64,000 nt of DNA, from NCBI GenBank assembly GCA_022113835.1, contig JAILWY010000009.1:4811501-4875500 (forward strand), in the 5' to 3' direction. Below, piece after piece: positions 25,813-38,699 of the stretch. Numbering within the stretch: position 1 is the first letter of the stretch; every line of letters begins with the position of its first letter. This stretch comes from Atopsyche davidsoni (lineage: Eukaryota > Arthropoda > Insecta > Trichoptera > Hydrobiosidae). A program made the translations under genes and the position numbers. The notes beneath the pieces are model-generated. The model made no database searches and was not told the origin of the DNA. It saw only the letters and a program-made list of their open reading frames with translations.

Positions 25813-26030
25813 AGCTGGAGGATGCCATATTTACTGTTATGAAAAATGTGGCCAAAATAGAAGACCTTCCGAGTTCTCTTTCTTTGCGTATTTTGTTCAA
25901 GCAATCAACCCGTGGTATTTTTAGGATTTTCCTATATAGTCTCAACTCTTTGCATAGTAGCTGTCTAGAGTGTACAAGCTTCAACACCATAACGAAGAAC
26001 TGAGACGATACAACACATGACATAGCGACA
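25642..26030 (-). mobile_element. RTE-like LINE 3' end with target duplication
   Basis: The minus strand encodes the reverse-transcriptase tail in shifted frames: LRLYRKILKIPRVD, then YFGHIFHNSKYGILQLI, then TFTWMRNFRQWLEIGM, ending GGCATCAGAAGAAG. A near-perfect 11-base direct repeat TAAAARCACTC flanks it (25631-25641 and 26031-26041, one transition), consistent with a target-site duplication. At 389 bp it is 5'-truncated and carries at least two frame disruptions. Confidence 0.85.
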
Positions 26031-26041
26031 TAAAAGCACTC

Positions 26042-29000
26042 AGCAATCCAAAGTAACCAAATAAACTTTGTACGTTAATTATTTTATCGATTTTCTTGTT
26101 CATTGAATATATATCATGAACATTTTGGCAATAACTAATGCAAAATTATAAATATAATGCGTGTACACAGTGATGATATTTTCACATGTACTTGTATTTG
26201 ATACGACCGGTTCCATCAATACACCAGATTGACGTCTTATTGCGGAAACAACAATTGATAATGTACAGGTTTAACAGCGATGTAGTTATTGTGCGAGTCA
26301 AAGGGGATTGATTGACTTCCAGGTCATTAAGAATAAATTAAAAAGGAGAGTTCTTTGAGTACTTCCACGCAAACTGGTTAAATGTATAATATTACTGTAC
26401 ATGATTATTTTTTTCCGTGAGATACTTATTATAATATATCTTATGATTACAAGTAAAAGATCATTTTCCAACAATTAATTAAAATGTTTATAATTTTTAA
26501 ACAAGTATTGATATAATAAATGTGATTAGTTAAAATTTAATTACTCGCTAAAATAAACAATTTAATCAACTTACTTCAAGATAATAGAATATTAGTCATT
26601 ATAAAAATCATCTTGAGATCTACCTTAGTCGAAAAAAATTGAGATTTTATCAGACAATATATGTATATGTGTGCAAAAGATAATTAGAGAAAATATTTAT
26701 CATTTCATTGTGATAGTATACAAGAATGACCTTTTTTAAAAAAACGATAGAAATAAACAGTCGACATGTTAACAAATCGATAAAAGGCGGAGGATTCTCA
26801 CAGACCACCGAGGAAGCGAGAAATATTGTGACCAACTATCTCTTTTTTCCGGAAATGAAATTATTCTCACGTTTATTTATATTTGCAAATGATAATTTAT
26901 TTTATTTTTCAATAATAGACTATGCTTATAACATGTCCGAGTGATTTATCTGAACTCTTATCTTTTCAATTCTGCATGAATACGTAAATATATTTACTTT
27001 TCAATTCTGCTATTCTGATTTTGTAAAAATAATTTTCCAAGAGGTAAAACTATTTTGAATAATCTTTATACTGTATTATATTTCATTTGAACGATATTTT
27101 ATTAAATATGAAAAACTGATTTTAAAATTTATAATTGTCTTATTGTAAGAAAACATGTATGAAATAATAATCGAAGCAGTTATATTTTACATCACAGTTT
27201 AGTTAAAAATGAGTCTCATCTACTTGTGTATATAATAAAATCACGGATACAATAACAAGTTGTGCATTTCTCGTTCATAAAAATCCACAAGGATTTATAT
27301 GTGTAAAACAGTTTTTTTTTATCTAGTGATATAAATATCTTTAGTACCTTTCGTATCAAACAATAGACAAGGATGAAGTTTCATTTTTGATCGATGATGA
27401 AAACATTCTCCCAAAACAATGACTTGGTATTTACAATAAATTTATGGATATTACAAAAGGATTGATGATTTATTTTGAATTTACTTGCGTGGGAGTCGCT
27501 GAGACCAGCAGATATTGCCTGCATCACATGGAGATGAGTGATCTGAAGAGTTGAGAGATTCCCAGCTGAAGCAACATCATCTTCTATGATGAATACTACG
27601 TTATAAGAGTAATGAATTGGCAAGAGTTTGATGCAATGATATCGCAGACTTGAACAGCACAAAGAATTTCTTTAAATAATACCATATTATCATTTGTTCC
27701 CTAGTTGTTTTATAACAATAATGGGATGGAAGACTAAAGAAGATGACTGCTAGTTAAATTTTCTCACACTTAAAGATAACTATTTAAACTATTTCAATTT
27801 ACATAAACGTGTATAGTTACAATCACGCATTGTTTTTATTTTGATAATTATTTATTTTATCTGATTTTTGATTGATTACCCAAGAAAACAAACCTATGGA
27901 AATTACTGCTTATTGACGTTATTTTCTCTTTTTAGTTTAATTTATTTACTGCTGTCAAGACATTGAAGTTTTGAAGTCATATATATATATATATAAGAAA
28001 AAAATACAATTTATGTCTATTTAAAAAAAATATTTGCTTGGGGTTAGGAGAGCTTGTAATAAAATAATGATGATAAATAGAGAGTACATAAACATAAAAA
28101 TTTAGTAATGCAGTATTTAGTAATTGGTATTTCAGTAATATATTTTGATCCCCAGAATCAAAGGAATACATATGTGTACTAAAAATTATTTTTTTAAAGT
28201 ATAAATCGCATTTAATAAAAGCAAAAACAAAATAAAGATTGGTCTATATACACCTACGTAAATGAGTGAATTTAATATAACCTTCAAGACGATACTAATT
28301 TCTAAGTAATAACATTGATTTTTACGATAAAGTCTTTTGCAACAATATTCAAAACAATTTGAGAAAAAATATTAAGCTTTATCGCATTACATGCTAGCAC
28401 GTTATTTATTTATAAAGCTTCGCCTATTATAAAAAAAGACTAGTCTGAACACTTATGTGTGTATTTCAATGAATAGACTTCATTAATGGGTGTTGAATAT
28501 TGCAAGTATTATTTCACAGAGCCGAGTGTTGCAGCCCAATCGATAAAATTATTTAATCGTCGATTTCGAATCGTTAGACAAAATGGTCTTCTTTCTTTAG
28601 ACACGCGCAAACTTAATTTTATATTGTTATGACTGTTTTTATTTTTACTCGGCGTGTATTATTCTGCTCTTATTTTTTACGATCGAGAGATTAAGTGTTG
28701 CTACACTTTTCGATATTTTTATTTACGGTGAAAACATCGCTTATGAAATAGTCGGACTTTTGATATTGTTTTCTGCGTTGATCTGATTATTAACTTAACC
28801 TATCACATTTAAATTTATCTTTAAAAAATGGATAAGTTACACGTATACATAATCTGAACAATGAGTGTTTAAATCGACTTGACTATGAAGTATATCAAGT
28901 TTAAGCAGTGTTTGTTTATTTGAGTCCCGACACTGAAACCTTTTTCAGGTAATAGAAAGGTCTTCAGTTTTGACGCTGAAACGTCGGAAACGTATAAAAA

Positions 29001-29058
29001 CAATCAAATAAGAGTACCATTTAAAAATTTATGTAAAAATAAGTAAAACAACTTTTAT
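26042..29058. other. AT-rich stretch without a supportable gene
   Basis: A 93-codon minus frame at 27381-27662 has no domain or splice support. The stretch near 28940-28995 (containing TGAAACGTCGGAAACG) resembles a motif often seen near Penelope-like elements, but nothing more of such an element is visible. Confidence 0.4.
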
Positions 29059-29060
29059 GA

Positions 29061-29344
29061 TCGTCTCCAACCTTTTTGCACCCAAGAGCGCATTTTAGAA
29101 TGCCAGTCGGGCGGCGGGCATCGTTTATTTTTTCAAGATATATTTATAGTTAGGCATAGTCAATAGTACATATTATGCACAAATTAATTTAAATAATAGT
29201 ATAAAATTATTTTATCAAACTATTGAATTTAAATGAAATTATAAAACTTTAATAACTTCCTCATGGTGGTCGCACAGCGGCGGGCACACGCAAAACGGTC
29301 GGCGGGCGCCACGGTGCCCGCGGGCATAGGGTTGGGGATCGCTG
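29061..29344. mobile_element. hAT-type MITE (degenerate)
   Basis: The ends are imperfect inverted repeats of the kind seen in non-autonomous hAT elements: TCGTCTCCAACC at the left and, read inward from the right, CAGCGATCCCCAACC. Subterminal sequence is GC-rich (GGGCGGCGGGC at left, CGGCGGGCGCC at right) around an AT-rich middle. No frame codes for a transposase. The flanking 8 bases (TTTATGAT and ATTTAGAT) match only in part, so the target duplication is doubtful. Confidence 0.55.
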
Positions 29345-32300
29345 ATTTAGATTATTTACAATTTGGTTCAATAAATTAATTATTATTTCAATGAGCGGTA
29401 TATTTTACATTTTGGAAAAATTCTAAACGTTAATTTTTTTTTTTTTAAATATGAATGAACCTTGAAGCCTCTTCAATGGTCAACAGTTATTATTATTGCG
29501 TATTTATCGGTTTTTGCTCGTGTAATGTATGTAACGATTGTCAATTAACCGGCCAAGGAGATCGCATGTAGGAAGTGGAAGAAATCATTCCTGGTGTGTG
29601 TTTGTTTTCGTTACTAAGCGCGTCTTCTCAGGCTATTCTCCATTGTGATTTCGATTCCATAATTAATCGCCTCTCCGTCCGTCGTCTCGTTCTCTCCGCT
29701 CGACGGCATGCTTTCATTAGACTTACCCGGCCGATTGTAGCGAAACTTTTTCTTTTGATTGCACATTGAAACTTTTATTATATATAAGTCATTAATAATA
29801 CACTCGCGCCTGTACAACATAAAGGAATGTGACAATAATCTAAAAACAAAAGATTTTCTGTCGTAAAAAAGAAACACAGAAAGCAGCGCAAAGTATCTTA
29901 ATGATACGAGAGTTCGGAGTTATATTTGAAAGTGAAAATGAAGTCAAATTAGGGAGCAGAGACTTTAAGCATTCATGCCGCTCTAGACAAAAGCTGCGGT
30001 GTTTAAAAAAAGTAAGCACTTTTTTAACTTCGATTATAACAACAATAACACTCATTACCCTGATGTTTACAGCTGACAATTTTACGTCAAGTACACTAAC
30101 TTCTGAAAAACTAATCATAAGAAATAATCGACTACAGATCTTCACTGCTGCCAGTGACGTACGCAAATCCCAGAATGCACAACGGGAATCGTGAAATCAA
30201 GATCATCAGCGAAAAAAGTCATTAACAGTCTATTTGTATACCTCTAGATGAAAATATTTCCAAACTTGCGAAATTAAAAAGAACTTTGTCAAAGTCACCG
30301 TTTCACCACACTTAGACGTGAGCATTGGCCGCCAGGAGCATAATATTTCAATGTTAAACACAATCCATAATTTGCAACATTATAATAACAAAGGAACCAC
30401 GTTTTGGCTGAACGAGAAACACAAGCGTACTTCGCACAGCTCCGAACAAGTTATAATATTCCAGGTCAGTTAAGAAACTCCAGGTGTGCAACGCTTCAGA
30501 CTTCACTGCAATCGATTACAGCGCAACTCCAGCGAATTCCTATGCAACTCGACGTTTTTCCTGCACGAACATTTTGGAAAATGGCTTAATTATAATATCG
30601 GTAATTTCAAAATTACTCACGCATTTATTATTATTACTAATTAAGCGTTATAAGCGTACAATCTTTACTCACAAAAGCCGCAATTAATCGCCCGTCCGTT
30701 GGCAACAACACGATTTTCGACTCGTTAGATAGTGACTTAATTTAGGATATACTCGTATATTTTTTCATACTTAAATATAAGAGTAACAATAATATTATCA
30801 ACATTAAGTTGACACTTGGTTGTTATGTTAAATATTTAAATAACAAGAATATAAATCAATATTATCAAAGCATTGATCCGATCCTCAAAATTTATGACTC
30901 AAGCCATGTGTTATTTAACTTGGTAATGTCGGAAGTACAATTACGCCTTTATAGTGTCGGAGGTGGTGAAATATAATGAATTTACTCTGCTACTATGAAC
31001 TATTTCATTCAATGCTATAATTAAAAAAAAACGAGTTTTATTTTACCTTCCTATTAACCAATCTCAAAGAAATACCTTTGAGACTTTAATTAATTATAAC
31101 GAATATTAATGTAATGTGCGTACACTCTCTAGCGTATTTATTTCCATTATTTACCCATTTGAAAGGTAATTAGAGGCATTTATTTGTTTTGGAATCAATG
31201 TCTAGCTTCATAATGACCCACATCTTACAAATTCATTATTCAAGTAACTATAAATTTAGATGATATTATTTTGATTTAATTTGCCTTGTAATTTGTTGAA
31301 CTTGAATGTTTTTTTTTTTAATACACTGCACCCATAAGTTTAATCAATAAACATTATAAAATTTATTGCTTACCTCACATAAATTCTGATGTAACGTGAT
31401 GCATCTGTGATTAGTCATTACATAACTATAATGTTATTTGTGATTTATGGGAGGTTTCTCACACATACATTGCCAATTCAATTCGCTAGGGATGTCAGTA
31501 AAGCGTGAAGTTAGTAATTTCACAACCAAACAAATTTGCAAGATTAAATGTCAATATTTCAAATGTAAAATAACGCACGTTTAGTTACATCTGTAACTAT
31601 TGTAACTCAACACTTAATAACAAAAACAGTAAGATTACCAATTGTTGAAAGTATCGATCTTCGTGAATAATTAAATACATATATATTACTTTACGTAAGT
31701 AACTCAATTTGTAGTTTGCTCCTTTTCTAATGAGAGGCATTTTAAAATTACCATAATAGAAAGAAGCACGATTTATAAATATATATTTACAAACGAAACG
31801 ATTCTCAAATTATAATTCACTCTCTTAACCAAATAATTCCAAGGCATTGAATTTGTCACTTCAGAGCTTTTTTTCTCTAAAAGACATCATAAAACTTTGT
31901 ACTTCACAGTACTACAGTTAGAAACGAAAGGGCTGTGACTATTATATGAAAGATTAAACAACCTTTGAAGCTATTCCGTTTTTTCAAAGCGCTTGTTGAA
32001 TTGAATTCTTGTAACATTTGAGTTGTTGTGGTTAAGAATTCCGCATTGGAACAAGTTTTCGCTTACAACGTGTCTTTTCATCCTCTCACTCTTGTTTTTA
32101 TGAGAAGATCTTCATGTGAAAAACAAGGAGTCCTTCACATTATCATACTCCGAAAATACACTAGGGGTCATAAGCTCAGGTGTGTCCATCCAGTCCGTGC
32201 AGGTTGTACCTATTTCAATATTCATCAATAATATTAAAATGAAAATATGCATAATTATAAAGGTGATTTAACACTTTTTATTTATAATGTTTATAATATA

Positions 32301-34450
32301 AGCAATGGGTAGCTTAAACAAGTGAGACTTATATTTATCAGTGGCAATTAAATTTCCAGGTTTTGAGTTTAAACATATTCTACACCCACTGTGCTAAAAG
32401 GGTTTTATATATATCTCATCTTGGCGATGTTTTTTAGTCTAGTAGTTTTGTCACTTAGCATATTGACCGATATTCAGTTAATAAGTTCAACTGCGGAAAA
32501 ACGGTTTTTGTTGTAAAATTTTATCACATGTTCATTATGTGTTCACATTAATATCTCTTTGTTTTTGAAAATATATAAATTCACAAAAAAAAACAAAGCA
32601 AATCTTAAATATTACTTTTATGTCTCTAGTTTCGTATTCAAAATTAAAATCAATTCGCCATATTATATATGATAACGATCAAAGCAAAAATAGCACCCTC
32701 CTCTAAGATATATTTTTTAATGTCTTATTATAAACGTGAACAATATTTTACGCAGGTATTAAAATAATTATCAATTTAAATTCAATGCTTTTTGACTATT
32801 ATTTCTTTGAACGAAATTCCAAAGATTTTTCAGGTCGTTATAATTGGTGGAAAAAATGGTTGTTTTCTTGTAATCTCCATTATTATAAGTCAGTCTCGCA
32901 AGTCAAATACCTTATTGTGTGTTTCTCAAAGCGACGTGATGCAACATTGAACATGAAATCAGGTGTGCGACACTGAAGGTGATCAATTTACTGTAAGATC
33001 ATTGTACTTTCAGTAGACTGATATTTTCGGCCTTGGCTTCATGCTAATGGAAATTATCACACTAAGTCATATAAATAATGTTGTAAAATTTTATTTCATT
33101 TATATGCCTTCTAGTAAGATTCTTCTTGAAATTGGATATCAATTTTAGCAATACGTATGCATAATAAGCATGTACCTACTTTTCTGAAAACATCAAGAAG
33201 CCTTGAAAAAATCTCATATTGGAGTTTCTATGAATTTTTGGTATTTTCATAAGTGTTTACAAAATTTAGATTGTTGGGTTGATGGTTTATAATAAGAAAT
33301 ATGTTTTATTCAATGTATGATTGAAAACAAAAAAATATATTATTCAAAGCTTAAGTTTTTGCGGTATTTATGAAACAATACGTATAATGAGTTTTATCTT
33401 AGTAAGAACTCTTAAAATCAGTATCTGTATCCGCTTATGCAAACGCAACAACAATTTTCGTTTTAATATTAAATAAAACCACTTATCAATTCGTTTGAAT
33501 CATAAATACATGATAATTTTTTTCTGCCGTTTGCATGTGTCACTTTTTAGCTTTATTTTGGTAAACGGTCTAAATTTATGTAAAAATTATATTAAAAGCT
33601 TGTTGATAAATACCGGCGACCTAGCGGGCCAGCAGAAGCCCCGAGCGACCCGAACACTCTCCGGCCATTAACATAACAAAAACACTTTCAGATATTCATA
33701 GAACATTATGTAAATCAATGTCGCTATAAGCTGTGCATAACATCAAAAACAGGAAAAATCTATCCCATCACACATATAATATTATACAATATGATACAAT
33801 CTTTCAACATTTGTTGTAAATGGTGAAGGTTAGACATATATTTCAATTTTAATAACTTGAAACTTTCCAGGAATATCATTGCGCATCGGTTTAACTTCCA
33901 TTGGGTAGATGCATTCTACGCTCAATATAAAATAATACAAAAGATGTAGTTGTGTTAATACTGAAAAATAATTATTTTATTACTTAAAAACATGTGATTT
34001 TCAGAATTGATATGTAATTTAAAATGTTTTTGCAGATAAACACATAGTGTTTCGCAAAAGACAGTAGATACTACAAAACTCTTAATAATATTTTTACGCC
34101 CTACATTATTGCATTGGACGTCAGCTGTCTACTCTGTGAACATTAAGAGTTGTTTTTAATTTATTTTTGCTGTGTACACAGCTGTCCTGTGTGAATCGGC
34201 ATTTTCATACTAAAAGCTAATGAAATTCTCCTGGATGTGACTTTTTAACCCGTTAAAACACCATGTTGTTTTTTTTCTGTAGGTAGAGACGTATTATATG
34301 TTTGAACACATATTTTGCTTATTTACCATTCACCTCGTACTGAAACACAGTGTACAGTGCACTTCACACCTTCCTCTCCCCATAAAGAGTACACCTATGA
34401 CAAATTAATCGCGACACATTAAGATAAAAAGCATATTTCATATACACAAA
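29345..34450. other. AT-rich stretch without a supportable gene
   Basis: Frames of 97 and 108 codons overlap on opposite strands at 29840-30194; neither has a domain. A GC-richer segment near 29630-29750 holds a donor-like GTAAGT on the minus strand without a convincing exon. The segment 33633-33670 shares short motifs with about 15690-15733. Confidence 0.4.
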
Positions 34451-34466
34451 AGTTGGCCACCGCTGG
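34443..34466 (+). mobile_element. hAT-like terminal fragment
   Basis: AGTTGGCCACCGCTG, read on the minus strand as CAGCGGTGGCCAACT, is the form of many hAT ends. The partner end was not found, so the extent of the element is unknown. Confidence 0.35.
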
Positions 34467-35469
34467 TCTATAGTATATAAAAAGTTGTGCGAACGCTAGC
34501 CAGTGAGCATAGGACATCCCTTGTTCGTCTTTTTGTTATAAAGGAACTAACAGCGATATAAAGGCTCCATACAAATATAGTATTAAACAAATATTTTTCC
34601 AGTATGAATTCAAAAGACTTACAAAATATTCTCCATATGTTTAGTTAGTAGATTGAAGATATCAAAACTTTCAAACTTGTCGGACTTGTAATTGCAGGCA
34701 ATGTAACTTGTCAAAAATGAAAACTTTAGATGGAAATCTCACATTACTCGAGTGACAGATTATTGTAGGCTTATGTTAGTAGATTCTTGAATCGGAATCA
34801 ACCTACATCGCTCATGCTTTGGCGTATCATATAACTACAAGCACAGGTGAAATGTGAAACAACGGCGAAAGCGTTCTTGTATTGTACTTAGAACGAAGTG
34901 TTTAGTAATGACAAAGATAAAATTGGTCGTAAAGTGTTCGATAAAGCAGTTGTATTATTTCCAGAATTTGTGCTTTGTCTTGGAAGTTGAAAGAAGCTTG
35001 ATGACATAAAATATTTTAATAGGACAGAAAACTGGTCGATGTCTTAAAACACAATTGGGCGGCGTATATAGATCAAAATAATACACACTTAGAATAAATA
35101 AATAAACTATTTAAAACAATTTAAATTGGCAGTTGAACTAAAAATCTTAAATTCTTTAATATGAAGTCCAACATTACGAGAGGTTTCATTTCGATACGAA
35201 TTTATTAAGATATTCGATAAAAAAAATCCTGTGTACTAAACAACGACAGGTATTATTAATTCTCCAACGTTTTGGATCCGGAACTACTACGATTTTCATT
35301 TCTCTCGGAATATTAATCAAAATTACACGCGGTTATACACCCAATGCAATATTTTCTCAAAACAGCGACTACCAATCTGAACGCTTTGATCTCTGCAAAC
35401 CGGACCATTTGACGGTTCAGAATAGTTTCAGTATGAAAAAATTGAAATGATGCTGAATTTGAAAACACC

Positions 35470-35634
35470 ATGGAAAACAGCGAAGCCTGCTTGAAACGTC
35501 GCGTGCGGAGGCTTCTACGAGAAACTGGCGGATCTCCGGATCGAGAAATGGTAAATTGCTCGCTGCACTCAACCTTTTACTTATTGTTCCGACAACAATG
35601 TTTAATTGTGCGTTATTAAATTGAAAAATCGTAA
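35470..35634 (+). CDS. Small reading frame with strong start context, possible exon
   Basis: CACCATGGAA is an ideal eukaryotic start. The frame is open for 55 codons. After 27 codons (MENSEACLKRRVRRLLRETG and seven more) a GTAAAT follows ATG and could be a donor in phase 0. The local GC content is above the surroundings. No domain or second exon is visible. Either a chance frame or a short first exon. Confidence 0.15.
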
Positions 35635-38459
35635 ATTAACTCCAAGCTACTGTAGCATTGTTTGATATAAATTTATTGTTTAGAAACGATTATATTTGCG
35701 TTTACTCTGTACAATAAATATTTAATTAGGAATTAATAACTACTCAAAAATATAGGCACACGTCAACAAATATTTATTATATTACTTCAATCAGAATCGC
35801 GGTAAAATTTGATTGTTTATAGTACATCTATAAATATATTAATAATTTATATTATTGTTTTAACCATTCGCAACGTTTTATTATATTTTAATTATAATGG
35901 CATACATCAATGATGAAACTTTATTCATAAAAAGTTGGACTTGAATTATATGATCATACATAGCTGACTCGTAAATCTCGAATAAGATTTATTAAAAAGT
36001 TAATCTTGAATTGATCGTTTGACCTAATAACCATGTTTTAGCAAAAAGCGTGATCTTTGACCAGCGAAAATATATTAAACAAATGAACAGACATTATGAT
36101 ATACCATTGAGTTAAGTTACCAATGTGCCATTTTTGGGGTTCTCAGTAAAGTTTTTTTTATTTAATTGGGTATTTATTTTAATACAAATTATTTAATGGC
36201 AGTTTTCTTCTATGTGAAACTTGGTACTTTGATATGAGAATTTCTTTAAGTGGAAGTCATGCGCTCACCGTGTACTAAGCTGTCTCGGTATGCGGTACAC
36301 TGAACCGCCTCCACACTCAGTGTGTTCAGACAAATAGGCGAGAAAAGTTGGCGGAGAAGACCGTTTCACAAGTTTCTCGCACACTTATTTATATAGAGAT
36401 GCAACAGCCGATCAGTTCTGGTCTCCAACATGCCGGTGTGTACATTACCGTATATATAAAATAAAATATAAAAATAAAACTGAGTTGTATTATTTAAAAG
36501 TTGTACGTAACACTACAGTATTAATGGATGTTTAATTATATATTCAATCAAAACGAAATTTTTTTTTAGGGTGATTTGATTTTAGTTTTGAAATATGTAT
36601 ACATATATGTTACTTAAATATAAGTCATTTGAACCCCAGATTAAAACTATAAGTATACGTATAACGTGTTGGAACTATCACTCCAATTACTTGTGATTGA
36701 CTCCATCACCTTATCTGTGATATATCTTACGTTCGTCTGACTTCCTCGACTTCACAAGTGCTCTGAACGCTTGGCAAGTGGCTGTCATGGTTTTGTTCCA
36801 CCTCCTTCATCCGTCAAGCCAAAGCATCAGCACCGAACCATCTCGTCGCGAAGGTTTCCGTCTCACGACCCATCACATGAACTCCGGCAGCCTATCTAAA
36901 TAATATCTAGAGCCTTCGGAAGCGGAAGACTAGGGAAACCGCTGTCATCAACTAATTGTACCATGGAGAAACGCAGAGCTATTATTGATAGAGAAAGTTA
37001 ATAAAGCATCATATCGTGTAATATTATAACAGAGCAGACTCAATGTCTTGAATCTTAAAACGTAACTTTTAAATAAAATATTATATATATAATGTGACTG
37101 TGACATTTATAATATGCGATTGAGAATTTTTGGTATTATTATCAATGTACAAAATCACCCAGATGGGGAGTTTTAGATGCGGATGTCTTATATTAAAAAT
37201 CTTAAATTTAATATATTTTTCTCCAAAGTTGGATATTGAACACTTTTATACAAAAACTTATTAAAAAAAAATTAAGCGTTTTTAGAATACTTTAAAGCTT
37301 TAATGGCGTTCAACTGTGAGTAGTTTATGAAATAGTAAAGTTGTGATGATACATTTATTCGAAAGGTGCAATGATATATTAAAATAGTCTAAAGGTTATT
37401 TAAAATATTTATTTTTATAGCTGTTTTAAAATTAATATTTGGATATCTCTTAATAAATCTGACATATAACATAAGAATCCATATGGGCTCACTGCTGAAA
37501 ATATTCAACATGAAAAATATTTGCATAATTTTATATCATCAGAATTATTCGTAGTTTTCCACAATCAATTATTTTTTCTAATTCTACGCTTGGAGCTGTA
37601 ATAAATAATAACTTAAAAAAAAACTGTTTACTTTAATGAATATCAATTGTATATTTTACACAATACGCCAAAAATAAACATTAGGTCAGAACTATGAACA
37701 CATTAATATCTCGGGACGCAGTACGCCTAGAAATGTCGATGATATAAATAATTTAAATAATTACTATCCCTTTTATAGCAATCCATCATTTTTGAACATT
37801 CAATTATATACTCTACTTCCTTATAATTTCCTTTGGAATAAATTATTACACTACAATCCACTCCTTTTTATATTCACTTTTTGCCAAGACAGGATTTTTC
37901 TTTCAGTGCTGCTATGCATTATTAATTGGAGGCTTAATAGGAGGTCATTCTGTAAAAAATCACATCTCAGCGTGTCCAATCTGGTATATAATTAAATTAA
38001 AATGAAAATTCTTGCTAACCTGTGAGGACCGACGGAGCAAGAATCCAAGAAATCGAATCAAAATTGACTATTTCCTTGTTGCTCTCACTGTGTTATTTCT
38101 TTTCATATGACCTTCACATACAAACGCGGTACTCAACTTGCAGCGGTGTCTCATTCATTGACAAATAATATATTAATATTGAAATTATAATGCAAATTAT
38201 ACGTAGAAAATAATCACATTCGGAAACAAGTTAATCAAATAAGTTTTTTTTTGTTGCGATGACCTCAAAGAATGTCCTTACGTTTTGATTTATAACCCGC
38301 GCAGTAAAATTGATAACATTATTTTTAATTCAATTAAAGCCTTACAGTTACATTTTAAATGTCTTTTGCTTTATTATTTGGATTGGAAGGAAAAAAAAAA
38401 CGTGAATGCGGAATTCGCAAATTTGGGAGTACAGCCGAATTCGTAGACACACATACGTT

Positions 38460-38660
38460 CAGTGAGATGGTCACCAACCTTTTCTAAGAAAAGGCACTTT
38501 GAAATGAAGTGTTTTATTAAAGAAGCGGTGATCAAGTACATGACTTCAGTAAAATGCTGGTAGAAGAAAACTGAGGTAGCCGTGTACTGTCTGTGTTCGT
38601 TCATTATTATTGCTCGGCCGTATAACTTTCTCTGCTCAGACAAAACACTTCCATACTCAA
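38460..38660 (+). mobile_element. hAT-like element fragment
   Basis: CAGTGAGATGGTCACCAACC matches the usual form of hAT-type left ends. The sequence that follows is GC-richer than its surroundings as far as about 38660. The matching right end and the 8-base duplication were not found. The 89-codon minus frame over it has no domain. Confidence 0.35.
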
Positions 38661-38699
38661 CCGAAATAATTCACTTGTGGCGTTGCCGCAGTCGCGCTG

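Noticed and set aside
29840..30194. Overlapping frames of 97 and 108 codons on opposite strands
   Set aside because: No domain, no splice support and random-looking composition; overlap shows that open length alone is not evidence here.
38374..38643. 89-codon minus-strand frame as a host gene
   Set aside because: It overlaps a hAT-like end and has no domain or splice sites; likely non-coding transposon sequence.
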